A stretch of 64,000 bases of DNA from contig CM034136.1 in the NCBI GenBank assembly GCA_019914995.1, forward strand, positions 1,875,270 to 1,939,269, read 5' to 3'. Made by a program: the position numbers and the translations under genes. Shown here piece after piece: positions 12,350 through 24,414 of this stretch (the first letter of the stretch is position 1; the number at the start of each line of letters is the position of its first letter). The notes beneath the pieces were generated by a model. That model had not been told where the DNA came from and did not search any database. It saw nothing but the letters and a program-made list of their open reading frames with translations. Origin of the DNA: Acanthochlamys bracteata (Eukaryota > Streptophyta > Magnoliopsida > Pandanales > Velloziaceae).

Positions 12350-13582
12350 GTGAGTGCTCTTTATTAGTGGATAACTGCTAGCTTAAATTGTTGTTATGTC
12401 TAATAGTGTAAATTGTTGTTTCTTTACAATAAAAAAATGAATGACTTGGTCTTATTCTCTCTGATCGATTTGTTTAGAAATACTTACATAATGAATTTTT
12501 TTGAAAAGAATTTATTTTAAAATTTTATGAAATAAAGTTTGAGTGTTTTATTTGAGATGAAAATTATATATAAATTTTTTATCAAGTATAATTTATTTAT
12601 ATTTGAAATTAAAAAAAACAAATTATTATTAAAAAATTATTAGACAATAAAAAATTATAATACTGATGTATTAGGCCATTTTTCAAGTACACTTAGTTTT
12701 ACGAAACTAAATTTCGTAAAAGTGAAGTTCAAATAGAAGTGGAGCTCGATAAAAGCAGAATTCAAAGTGACATTTGAAATAAAAAAAGTGAAATTTAAAG
12801 TTAAATTTTAATAGAAGCATAATTCGGTGTGAAAGTACAAGTAAAGTTCGAAATAATAATTGAATATGTGAAGTGATCGAATTCAAAATCTGAAGAAAAA
12901 AATAAAGTTCGGTATATTTGAAACAAACAGTTAGACTATTCATTAATTTATCATTCTTCATTTGAAAATTGATTTGATTTGATCTGAAATAAAGTTCGGT
13001 ATATTTTAAAATTAGTGAATAGTTTCGGTACGAATTACAAAACTAGCTCCGTTTTATGTTATATATTGATTGATTTGATTTGTTTACATCCATTTCATTT
13101 TTTTGTTAACTTTGGCACTGAGTATCTAAACTAAGAAAATTTTTTTAAAAAATTTTAAAACTAACTAAGGTTTTATTACTGAATATATACATGTATGTAT
13201 AAATATACATGTCTATGTATATATAAAGTTATTAATATATAATTTATTGATTTGTTTAAATATAATTTAGGATCATGGCAGTGCTTTGGAAAATGCAATT
13301 CCAAAACACTTACATAGAGCAATTTTTTAGGAGGAACTTTGAAAATATTTAAAATAACTTAAAAAAATAAATTTATTTAAAGAATTTCTAAACAATAAAT
13401 TTTTTATTCAAAAATGAAAAAAATATACACATATAATTGATCGGTATTTTTCATATTGTTGGATAAATTATCTTGAGCGATAAGAGAGTAGACGTGATAC
13501 TATGGTTTGCTTGAATAAACCTACAAGATATTCAAATTTCAAATCAATATCCCCTATGGTCCTACCCAAAAAAAGACACATT
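12350..13582. other. AT-rich spacer with MITE remains after the fibrillarin fragment
   Basis: No gene is supported. At 12672 a sequence starting GGCCATTTTTCAAGTAC, preceded by TTA, resembles the end of the MITE at 16334 (both carry AAAGTGAAGTTC-type internal words). I could not find its partner end, so it looks truncated. The rest is AT-rich. Confidence 0.45.
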
Positions 13583-13800
13583 GGGTGTGTTTACGTTGGA
13601 TAATATCACTTTTTAAAAACAAATTTTAAAAATAAATTAAAATTAAAATATTTAATATTTTTTTAATAAATTTTGTATTAATGATAAATTTTTTTAAAAG
13701 ATTTTAAAAAAATTTGATAAAGAATTTTTTTAAAACTTTATTTATTTTATATTAAATTGAATTTTAAAAAAAGAGTTTAAGAAATTGATAAGTACGCCCA
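13583..13800. mobile_element. AT-rich MITE-like element at the inner duplication edge
   Basis: The ends read GGGTGTGTTTACG and, inverted, GGGCGTACTTATC, an imperfect terminal repeat. The interior is nearly all A and T. The counterpart in the left arm is about 8500-8678. A related sequence (GATGTGTTTACTTTG) starts at about 49127. No clean target duplication can be read. Confidence 0.5.
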
Positions 13801-14147
13801 TCATGCAAGTAAAAATAAAAGCATAACTTTTTTGGTATAATAGTTTTTTGTTTTTTACTTGCTCTTTTAATATACTTCATGCAGCTAATTTAAAGCCAAA
13901 ACAAAAAAAAATTCAACATGACAATATAAATAAAATTGCAAAGAAAGAAACAATCTTTTTATTCAATCACGTCAGTAGTTTATTCTATTGAGGTCAGGTC
14001 ATTGCTCAACCTCACTCTTAATATACTTTAATATAAGAATACAAAGATTGAGTCTTCGCCGTCGCTACCCCCGTTAGCCCTCTTTCTATCTGTTAGCTTA
14101 TAACAGCATAGTAGCGCAAATCAAAGCAAAGGTTTCTTTCTTCATCA

Positions 14148-17100
14148 ATGGCTAGATTCGATTGCGGAAAGAATAATAAGAAGAACGAGAACAAGAATAA
14201 AGGTTCCATCTTTTTTCACGATACCACTTCTTCAACTACGCCGTATTGTTTATGTTCGCTCTTTCTAGTTCTGATACTGAGTGACTGCTTTTATTTTCTT
14301 TTTTTTTTTGCTTATTGTTTCTGTTTGCAATTAAACAAAAAAACTATCGGTGAACACAGAAATAGCAAAGAAGAAGAATTGGCTAATAATAGCCGAACTC
14401 GACTTTTTCGGATCGACCCAAAATTGACCAAAATCCGGTTAAAGCTTGACCCGAACTCGACTTTTTCGGTCGATTTTGGATCAAGTCGAAAATTGCCACC
14501 TCTTATTTATAAGGGCCGAAATCGAAAACAGTAATTAAGTGTCGGAGATTTTATTTGTTTTTAGTTTCTAATGACTCCGTCTTTCAAATTCTACAAACAG
14601 TTCATTGTAGATGAAACCTGCAATTTGATTTGATGAATGTTCAGGAAGAATGAGTGTTAGCGGCAACTAAATTGAGATCTTGTAGTAACAAGCTAAATGA
14701 CCTTCAAGTGGCTAGGTAAACTTTTTGATCATATGTTCTCTTAATGATTAATTTATGAGATCTTATTCATATGCTCTCAATAATTTGGATTGCTGAGCAG
14801 CAACGGAGGAAGGTTAAAAGAACAAGCTCCAATTGATTCAGCAGAAGCTGGAGATTTGTGCTCCAACAGCATCAGTCTTGATGAGGAGGAAGGTGATAAG
14901 CTACTACATTATTAACAAAACAAGCATCTGCTTAATTAACTTCACCTGAATCAAATCGAAGAAATTCTGTCATCCACATGTCAGCTCTTGTACCTTATCT
15001 TACATGGTATAAGCATATCTTGCTTTGATGTGTCAGGATGTAGCAGTGCATCTGTTTCAACAGATGATCAAGAAGTTACTGATACTTCTGATACTATGGA
15101 ATTGAACTATGATGGTGGCGCCTCTGATGGAGATGAGACTCCTTTCGCTAAGAGTGATAACAAGGATCTCGAGTTGGAAACCTAAAGGTAGTTGTTTTAC
15201 TTCGACTTGCAGAACTATAAGTTTCATCAAACATTGAAGAAAGCATCACATTTTGAAAAGGATACTATGAATAATCTTCTCTTGATCTTGCCGTAGTAAG
15301 TTGATTATATGTAGTTTAGGTAATTGTTTCAAAATTTTATGCAGCTCTTTTTATAGTCACTTCGGGCATAATCGGACAAGTGAAGATGTTGATAAGTTAA
15401 TGAAGAAGAATATGGAATTCGGATGGGATATACCTGCACCTCATTTACCAATATCTAAGTGGGTAGGTACAGGAGAACAACCTTTGCAATTGCAGGTACG
15501 CTTGGACTCTTCGTCCGTATGACCTTTAAAATCTTTCACTGTTCAAACTTAATTTTTCTTTTATTATTTTTTTGCACTTTAAAATCTGTATGATGTTAGC
15601 TTTCCTTATATCTTTTGCATTGTTTTAAACAATGTGCTCATGGTATCTGAACATCAGCGTCACTCATGTTATAGAAGTTGTGCACATCAACTTTTCTATC
15701 TGTTTTTTTTTTTTTTTTTTTTTTCATGAGCTTCTTGGTTGTTCTATTTTTAGGAGGCCAGTACTTGTCCTTTTCATGGGCTAAAGCAAAAGCTGTGTGA
15801 CCATTGGCTAAGTATCTATAACAATAAAGGATCTGATAATTTTTATTCGTCAAATCTGAGGGCTTTCTTTTCTCTCTGTAAGCATTATTCTCTATTCTTG
15901 CTTTTTCCATTGGCATAAGCATTCTTAATATTCATCTGATGAGAGATTCGATGATGTACTTGATGATGGATGATTTTTTATATCTATGAGATGTATTTTA
16001 ACTGTTGAATCATTTTGAAATTCAATATACATTCGGCTTTCTTGCGTATGATATGTGTACATATATGTCTTGTGTTTGAAGGGATGAATTTTGTATGAGG
16101 ACACAGACTGCTATTGGATTGTGTACACATTTTTGACATTTTCTTTCATATTTCTTTGTAAGATTCACGCATTAGCATTTGCGATGTGTGTAGAATAACT
16201 GTGTTTGCCTGTTGGTATGTAAATGTTGTATGCTACACTAGGCAAAAATATTCGTATGCTACTCTTAGCCACAATAGAGATGCACCTCACTAATTCGTAG
16301 TCAGAGACATTTCATTAATTCATCGACCACTTAGGGCGTGTTTCAAACGCCCGTAACTCCACTTTCTCCGGTCAAATTTTGAGTTCCGAATAGTTCATAT
16401 GTTTTAATTACATAAGCAAATCAGAACTCCACTTCCACATGCAGAACTTCAGTTTCAACTTTCTTATTTACACACTTTCCAATACAACTATATCTTTTAA
16501 TTTTTAACACACTTCCAAAATCTATTGAAACACAGATACTGAACTTCACTTCCACTTTATTTTTCAAGAAATTCTACTTCGTACTTTTCACTTTCACGAA
16601 ACTCAGTTACGGGTATTTGAAACACGCCCTTATATGGAAACATCTCCATACAATAACTAGTATCTTTTGATAAGAAAGTATGAAATCAGTTTCTTTTTAG
16701 CTAATTATCTTGTTGAAATTAATGTACTCTAACTCTAGTTTGTATAATGTGTTTCAGTTAGGATAAGTTACTTGCTTGCTTAACCTAAGAATATAGGGTT
16801 TTACCAAAATTTCCCAGCAATCATTCTATTTTTACAACTCCCTTTGCTATTTCCATACTTTTGTTGGTCTACTCTTACGCATTTGGTATGAACACATGCA
16901 ACTCCCATATTTGAGGGATGCCTTTGCCAGTGAAAATTGAAACTAATTGGCTTTTCAAATTGTGGCAGGCAATAGTTATCGAGACATAATGCACTGCGAC
17001 AAGAAACCCTTTTATCTCAAAGGCCACAGGGAAGATTCTTCAGTCATGGATGCTTACCTAATGCATATTGTGTGTATCTTAGCATTTCTTACTTATATTA

Positions 17101-20100
17101 GATGTACGATAATTTCGCTATCAATAGTTAATAGGTTTTTAATGTCCATATTTTGCAGTTAAGTCACATCCATAGAACACGGGATATTGTCACCAAGAAT
17201 GATAGGAAGCTCAACAAGAATCAAGAAAGTGGGAGGGAAGTTATCTTTAGCAGCGACATGTTCCTTGATCATGGCTTTACTCGTCCGAAGGTAATGGCGG
17301 TGCTGTTATTGGCTTATTGTGTATGGGATGGTTATGGTATTCATTCTTGACAACTCTAGTTACCTAATTCCAATATATGGATATTTTCCCCGCCGACTCT
17401 TTAGTATAATTTATGCTTGTGCTTTCAATTGTAGATTGGTTGGCATTCTCAATCTTCAACTAAAGTTTAGCTAATCTGGATTGGTTGTGTGATAATAGAT
17501 AATAGTGTTTCTCTGATTATGTTAGATATATTTCATTCAATATATTCGAAATATAACACTTCGAGATGATCTGTATTTTCTTTCTTTTATGGTTTACAAA
17601 GTAACCTCAGATTTGACTGACATAGGTGTTGTTGTTATTGCCACTTGCCAGTATTGCATTTCGTGCAGTGATGCGGCTAATTGAACTTTGCCCGCCATCA
17701 AGCAAGGTTTGCAGTTAACTTATAATCTTTTACATGCTTGGCTTTGGTATTTGCTAATATTGTAGGTCTTGTAGCTACATAGGGACTTCAAACTGCTGTG
17801 AGAATTACATAGAAATATGTCTGAAGCAATGTGCATGGATCTACTAGTACCTTAGAGTAAGATGTGGGCATAATTGCTAAATCAGGGTTGTGTTGGGTTT
17901 CGAACTAGGCAAAAATGTTATTAGATATTATAATTATTATTTTGCAGCATGCACTCCTCATCGTGTTAAATGTTAATACTTCATGACTGTATACTTAGCA
18001 ACACTATTGGTACTGCTTCATACTGTATACTTACTTGAGTGTTGGTAGAGGTTGGATGGAAGACACTTTACCGCACTTATAATGAACATAGTAAATGAAA
18101 AATGTGGGAGAATATGATTCGCAGCTATTGCCAAGCAACTATACATGGCCTTTGAATGTTTCATGTACTGTGTTATTTATTATTAACACTGGTTCTGTTA
18201 GGAAGACCCCGTGAATTTTAATCACTACTAATTGAGCTCTTTGTTTTAATGTGTGAAGGCTAATGTTGAGCACATGGATCGCTTTACTCTAGAGTTTGGA
18301 AGTGAAGATGCTGAAGAAGAAAATATTATGGAAGATGGGAATCCAAAATCCCCGAAGACTGTCAAGCCTGCTGATTTTCAAGTCCTTTTCGGTGGAAATA
18401 ACAACGACCACTTTGTGATAGGCATCAAGTTAACAAAGTACCTTCACTCATAAATTTTCTTGAACCATTTGTTTTGAGGTAGTCATTATGCTACATTGGT
18501 TAGAATGTTTACCCATTAGTTACTCTTAAAAAGACTTCTTTAGGTGTTAGTCTGGGTTATGGACATGAAGACCTTTATATTTTCACCGTAAAATAAAATT
18601 CTATACACCATAGTTGTGACTCTATCAGATGAGTTTTTAAGTAATTGCCAATTTTTAAACCTAATTCAATCTGAGAAAGCTAGTTGAGATGGGCTGCAGA
18701 CATTAAGGAAAGAAGGCCATGCGCAAAACCACCAATCCCATCTGTTATCCAATTGAGACAGATTATGGGAAGCATAGAAACTGGCGGAATACATGTGGAA
18801 CATAGTGCCGATCACAAAATTTTTTAATTTTTTGAAATTGAAAGGCTTGCTTACTAGTAAGGTTATGGGTGCTCTGAATTTATCGTGTAATGCTTATTTG
18901 GACAACTTCATGCATGCTAAAGGGATTGATGATATTTGTTCTTTGAATTTTTACTAGACTAACCAATTTATGTTGCTTTATTTTTTGGTTTAATGGATTT
19001 CTTGTGAAATTCTGATATACTTCTCCATGTGTTTCTGTAGGAGAAGCATAAGATTGTACAATGACTTTTATTCGTCAGATGTGATTGTTGCATCTCCTCT
19101 TGGATTAACAACGGTGAGTTTTACCCTGCACTTTTGGATTGTCCGAGCTTTCAGATTATGAATTTTTATAACTGCTACTTTCATGACTGTACATAATGAA
19201 GGATTTGTTATTAAAACAACTGATTGTGTTTTTTCCTGATATACTTTTGAATGTGGGTTATTAAATTTCATGATCTTAGACCAACCACCTTTTTTATTTG
19301 TTGCGTAGGATTTCTGCTTTGAGTCAATAACTCAATCATGAAGGGGGGTAATTTTTGGAGAAATCTATCATACACAAGAAGGATTAGTTATCTGTGCGTT
19401 CACAGTCCCTGTTTCTCAATCATTAGGGAGAGTAGAGATTATTGCCAGTTATCAAATGTTACTTTACCAGCCAAAAATGGTTGTAGTGTGCGGTTGTGTT
19501 GAATAAGTTTTAGTTAAGAACTTGCATACAGGGAATGAAGAAGTATATCCACCTCTCTGTTGTGTTAATTAATTGTTCATTAAACTTGTGAAACGTAATA
19601 TTTCCCAAAAGTCACTGTCATTTTTAATGTCGCTTTTGCCAGTGTGGCATTAGTAGAATTATGTTTATCTTCTTCCCTCATTAGTTGCACCTTTTATTGC
19701 ATTTGCTCCTGATTGTTTGATTTTTTATGAATGGAGTATCATAAAGCAGTTGTGTTCCCAAAACACTAATAGGAAACTAGAATTGTTCTCAGTTTCTGAT
19801 TAGATGTTTCCTGCAGTTCTACAAAGTTTTCTTCATGTTGCTCTTGATGCTTTTTTCAGAAAATAGGAGATGCTCAGTTCGAGAAGGACAAGGATGTAGA
19901 TTATCTATCATCGATAGAGGTATTTTTGAACACTTCATGATTACAGGGAGTGCCCTATGAAGCATGAGAAAAGCTATGCCTTCATGTTTAATTGTCTTAA
20001 TTTTTTTCCTTGCTATGGCGAAAGGTCTTGATCATCGACCATGCAGATATCATCGTTATGCAGGTGACGTAGAGACTATTCCTATGCTATTGTTAAATTA

Positions 20101-22891
20101 ATTATGGAAAGTCGTCAGATGTTATAGCTGTTCTCCATCTGCAGAATTGGTCTCATGTGAAGACAGTTGTTGAACAACTGAATCAGACCCCCTCAAAGCA
20201 GCATGGAACAGATATCATGCGAATTAGGAAGTGGCAAGTTCTAGCACTAGTATTCTGCTATATACTTTTCAATAGGTTCCTTATTTCAATTCCTCTGTTT
20301 CAGGCATTGTTGCTTTTTTTAATCTCATATATGTTTGCACGATCAGCTTCAACTTGTAATCACCTCCCTAAAAATCAGTTTTTGCACACTTTATTTCACA
20401 TTGTACTAATGTAAACTACAAGCTTCTACCGACATTGACCTGGTTTTGTTGAATGATTAGGTACTTAGATGGGCATGCAAAGTTCTATCGCCAGATGATA
20501 CTCCTAGGTGCCTTTTGTACTCCAGGTATCGGAATAATTAACATGTAGATATAATATACCAAGTAATAAGGTTGCTCAAAAAACAGTGTTAGATTTATGT
20601 GTGTAATGGGCTCTTTATTGTTAAAGCGCATTCCACAACTGGATGTTGGTTTGGGTGAATAAATTTTGGTCAGACAATTCTGTGGATGGAAACTTATAGC
20701 ATACTTGTGCCTCCAAGTTTGCATGGAAATGCTTACACTGCTTGTGCCATTTCTGTATTCATCTTTCTTCTCAGACATTCTTCAGCTAATATCTGTTTCT
20801 TGTTTTTTCTTTTTTTTAAAATTTTTTTTGTGCTTGTGCAAAATGGCAGAATGTTATTTTGTACGAGTCTTAAGACTAAAATGTATGTCTAAATTGCTTT
20901 CTGTCATGTTCTTACTTATTATAGAATGGGAACTTTAAGATTTTCGGTCAATTCCTATAATCAGTTTTGTGACTGTTGTAATGATATGTCATACCAGAAG
21001 TAAATGCACTCTTCAATCAGTTCTGCGCTAACTACAACGGGAAGGTATGCATTGAAGTTGAAATCCTGAAGACCCTAAAGATCAAGTAGCTAATGGTATT
21101 ACTTTTCCAGGTTAAGCTTGTTCGTGAATACAAAGGTGTACTTCCTAAAGTGTTACCTGAGTTACGACAGGTAACTTACTGTGGTGATTGTATCTTCTAA
21201 AGTATAATTGTGTAAGGCACCTGATGCAAACAATTTAGAAATCCTTTTCTGAATAATTTACTTCTTACTTTAATCTACTTTTGACCATCAAAATTGCCTT
21301 GATAAAGTACCTTTAGCACCTTTCATAAATAGAGATCAACAATATGCTAAGTTGCTAACCGTATAAAAATCTTTGTAGTTTGTAAATTTTGTTGTATATA
21401 ATCCAATGAAATTCTGCGCTAGGTGTATGAGCGCTTTGATTCACCTTCCATTGTGGGTGCTGATGGTGCACGTCTTGATTATTTCAAAGAAAAGGTATGT
21501 GATATGATACATGATCATTTTTGTCAATAACTATATGATCAGTAGAAATGGCATATTAGAGACATCCATGTATAGACCCAACTGCTTTTAGCATTGTTTT
21601 CCCAAGTTTACTAGTATCTCTGATTCTGTTTCACTTTTGAATGGAATGATAACTTTGAACGAGGTAGAACAACCAAGGAAATAATGGTAGAGAGGACGTT
21701 TTAAGAACAAAGTAAGTTTGGAAGTAATCTTTATATAGATCATTTAACTCTAATCATGATGAGTTTAAGTTCTTAAGCTTTTTTCTTGTTGGGTGTGCGA
21801 CACTTTTGCTTATTTATTCTGACATAGAGCACCTCTGGTATTAATTTGTGCAGGTTTTCCCTAAGATAAAAGACTCTACCGAGGTAAATTTTGCTCGAGT
21901 CAATGGGTTATTGTATAGCTCAACTACATTGGTCTGATCTTTCTCCCATACAGGGTGGAATCATGATATATCAGTTCCTACTTTGAGTACGTGAGAATAA
22001 GGAATTTCTTAAAATTTGAGAAAGCTTCATTTTGCTCTTTGCAAGAGTAAGTACCTTCTGTTTCATATTTAGAGTAATATATGACAAGATTTGCTAGAGG
22101 TGCCAAGTATTGCAAGTTAAAAAAGAGATGAGTTTATTTTCTCCTCTCTATCTCTACAAATGATCCGTGTTTATTTTCCCCTCTCTATCTCTACAAATGA
22201 TCCGTGTCCAGACTGATGCTTTTTAAGTAGTAAAAGTTACACGTTTTGTCATTAATTTTTAGAAATTTCCAGGTATGCAAGCAAAGTGATATATCACGTG
22301 CGAGGGTTTGGTTCTTTCAGGGTACACAAAAGATCATGCTTTACACTGAGAGGGCCCATTTTTATCATCGATATAAGGTCCTTGGTTCTTGTTATTTCAA
22401 CAATTATGCACTTGAAATTAATGTTTTGCGATCGAAACTGAACAATACATGATGCTGCATGCAGATTCGTGGCTTACGGAATCTGATTATTTACTCCTTG
22501 CCAGATAGAAAGGAGTTATATCCGGAGGTTTCTTTGCTCCCTCTGTGGAAACAACTAACAAAAATTTTGAATTTAGCGTGGTTACCTAAGCCGGTATATC
22601 TTTGCTTTTGCTATTTTGTTTATTACAGATTGTCAATATGCTCAAAGGTTCAAAAGATATGGCTTGCAGTGTGCTATTTTCACGATTTGATATGCTCAAG
22701 GTAAGTTTACAGCAATTTCTTAAACTGTTGCTGTGCGCCTGGCCTTCTTTATTTCTTTTCACTGAAAATTGGGATAACATTTCTGCTGGTATTTGACCGA
22801 AATTTAAACGTTTCAGTTGCAGAGGATTGCTGGCACCGCTGCTGCAAAGAGGATGGTGTCATCAGACAAGAGCATCTTTGTCTTCTGTTGA
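14148..22891 (+). pseudogene. UTP25: UTP25/NOF1 gene, near full-length 24-exon copy, likely pseudogene
   Basis: UTP25 acts in the SSU processome in the nucleolus. I place 24 exons: 14148-14202, 14645-14715, 14801-14892, 15037-15187, 15345-15495, 15754-15877, 16969-17069, 17159-17290, 17626-17706, 18259-18437, 19041-19113, 19860-19919, 20025-20063, 20145-20233, 20461-20525, 20998-21044, 21111-21170, 21423-21494, 21854-21883, 21954-22046, 22273-22377, 22465-22527, 22629-22700 and 22817-22891. Family marks include GFTRPKVLLLLPLASIA, LFGGNNNDHF, VASPLGL, LSSIEVLIIDHADI, YLDGHAKFYRQ, YTERAHFYHRYK, RGLRNLIIYSLP and the terminal FVFC. Breaks: TGA at 14651-14653 and TAA at 15183-15185 (the left copy has CGA and CAA), a net 2-base loss in exon 20 that leads to TGA at 21984, and a 1-base loss in exon 21. 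The exon 1/2 phase does not match, so the N-terminus is uncertain. Exons 5-19 are open. Confidence 0.88.
16334..16629. mobile_element. Tourist/Harbinger-like MITE with TTA target duplication
   Basis: This is a 296-bp element in UTP25 intron 6. The terminal inverted repeat begins GGGCGTGTTTCAAA and extends over some 25 bases with few mismatches. It is flanked by TTA at 16331-16333 and 16630-16632. The left arm of the duplication has the unoccupied site with a single TTA at about 6076-6078, which confirms both the borders and the target duplication. It is non-coding. Confidence 0.93.
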
Positions 22892-23259
22892 AGCTGCGAG
22901 CAATTCAACGCAAAGTAAAGAAAAAACCATCTTTCTCATTCTCGCTCATGTTGTAATTTGTAAAACCTTCCAGCAGTGAATCAGTGCGGCAGCAATTTTG
23001 CTAAAGAATATTTATGTACTCCCTGACTTCCACTGCATCAAAGCAATAAACGCTTGCAGCCACCTTCAATTTTACTTGGCTATTGCAGCTCATCCATGAA
23101 AATGAATGGTCCATTCTGAACATCAACCGGATTGTTAACCTTGTCACCATAATACCATTCAGATCCCAGTGTCTGTTAATGGCAGTTGCTGTCAGGTCTG
23201 AGATGAAAAGTGTAACTCGCAATTTCCTAGCAACGAATGCAATGCACAGTACCATTATA

Positions 23260-23456
23260 AAGCAAGCAATTATAAACTTCTACATTCACCGCACATTTGT
23301 TCAACCCACCCAACATGATGTTTCTCAGAAGCGTACTCTTTAATGCCTGCAGATGAACTCTAGTGCGATCATGTTGCGTTTCTATTGCTGCTAATCAGAG
23401 CATGTCTCGAGAATTATCTGAACCACATAATTAGCGAATTGATCTTTCATCATTAT
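23260..23456 (-). pseudogene. Pumilio (APUM) RNA-binding protein, 3' fragment
   Basis: On the minus strand an AG acceptor precedes an exon starting at 23456 that reads IMMKDQFANYVVQ then ILETCSD. This is the last PUF repeat of plant Pumilio proteins, which bind 3'UTRs of mRNAs. Two stops follow at once. The continuation VHLQALK, then EKHH and WVEQMCGE in a second frame, matches the family's C-terminal segment after a frameshift. No upstream PUF repeats were seen to the right, so this is a short decayed fragment. It lies tail to tail with UTP25. Confidence 0.8.
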
Positions 23457-23963
23457 CTGAAGAAAAAAAAGGTCAGGAATCAGAACAATTAGAATAATTA
23501 AAACAAAAGTTTCTAAGCTACAGTATTGAAAAAACAAGGACTCTTCTATAAAATGAGATCCCTCGCAATCAAAAGAAACAACAATTTAAATATCCATCTT
23601 TACGAGTAAATTATCATTTCCTTCTGTTGTCGAAGTATTTCTCAAATAAAAAATTCACAGCTCTGCACTATTGCCATGCACCAAACATTTCTCGATGATA
23701 TTTGATGCAATTTGTCCAGCTAATTTGCTGCTGATTGTTTGACTTCTTTCATGAGGTCATCCCCTCACCAAAGTATGTTGCATGTTTCATAAAGAGAATG
23801 CCAAATTTTATAACAAAATCTTTCTTCTAACAGTTTGTTGTATGTTAGTTTGACACTCTCAGACTTGGAATGTAAAAAATGCATGATGGATTACTTAAAA
23901 CTTTACGAAGCATACCTTCATTGTTGTGCATATGATAATGTAAGATTATGCACTTTATCCAAC

Positions 23964-24378
23964 GTTGTCAAAATTGAGATCTTAAATAAGATCGTTTCGC
24001 TTAAGTATATTGTAAAATCAGGATCTTAAAGTAATACCGTAAGATTTTACATACCGATAAATTTTATGAAATTTTTTTTCAATACTATTAAAAATCTTTT
24101 ATAAAAGTTTTTCTAATATTTTTTCAAAAAAAATTTAGTACATTTAGAAAAATTAAAAATATTTTTAAATTTTATAAAAAATTACTCTATATTTTATAGA
24201 AAATTTTTCAAAATTATAATTTTCCAGAAAACCTTTAACATTTTACAGAAAACTCTCTAAAGTTTTATTAAAAAACCCGTTCAAATATAGTTAATTACAA
24301 AAAATTTATCAAAAATCGTATCAGATCGTATAAAGATCGGGATCTTACCGATTTTAAAATTTAAATCGGGATTTAGGT
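23964..24378. repeat. Dispersed AT-rich repeat, copy 1
   Basis: It starts with a GTTGTCAAA word and carries GATCTTAAA, CCGTAAGATTT and ACCGATAAATTTTATG, all matched in order at 62120-62600. The two ends are weakly inverted (AAATTGAGATCTTAA against AAATCCCGATTTAAA), which suggests a non-autonomous TIR element. It directly abuts the left end of the MULE-centred inverted repeat. Confidence 0.65.
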
Positions 24379-24414
24379 GGGACATCGCAACAAACCAATA
24401 TCTTTGATGCCACT

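Larger units (their letters stand above)
13583..17271. repeat. Right arm of the UTP25 inverted duplication
   Basis: This is the reverse complement of 5460-8678. It is longer than the left arm mainly because of the MITE at 16334-16629 and an extra stretch near 13910-14000. It includes the UTP25 5' flank and exons 1 to most of 8. The inner edge coincides with the GGGTGTGTTTACG end of an AT-rich element. The outer edge falls within exon 8, after which the right copy of the gene continues without a counterpart. Confidence 0.9.

Noticed and set aside
14203-14640. Extension of UTP25 exon 1 as a 128-codon open frame
   Set aside because: The extension is intron-like and hydrophobic and carries CG-containing repeats (AACTCGACTTTTTCGG). 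The family has no such segment.
23001-23255. Minus-strand reading WYYGDKVNNP then PFIFMDELQ downstream of the Pumilio fragment
   Set aside because: Protein-like to the eye but short, without a known family and not in frame with the Pumilio piece.
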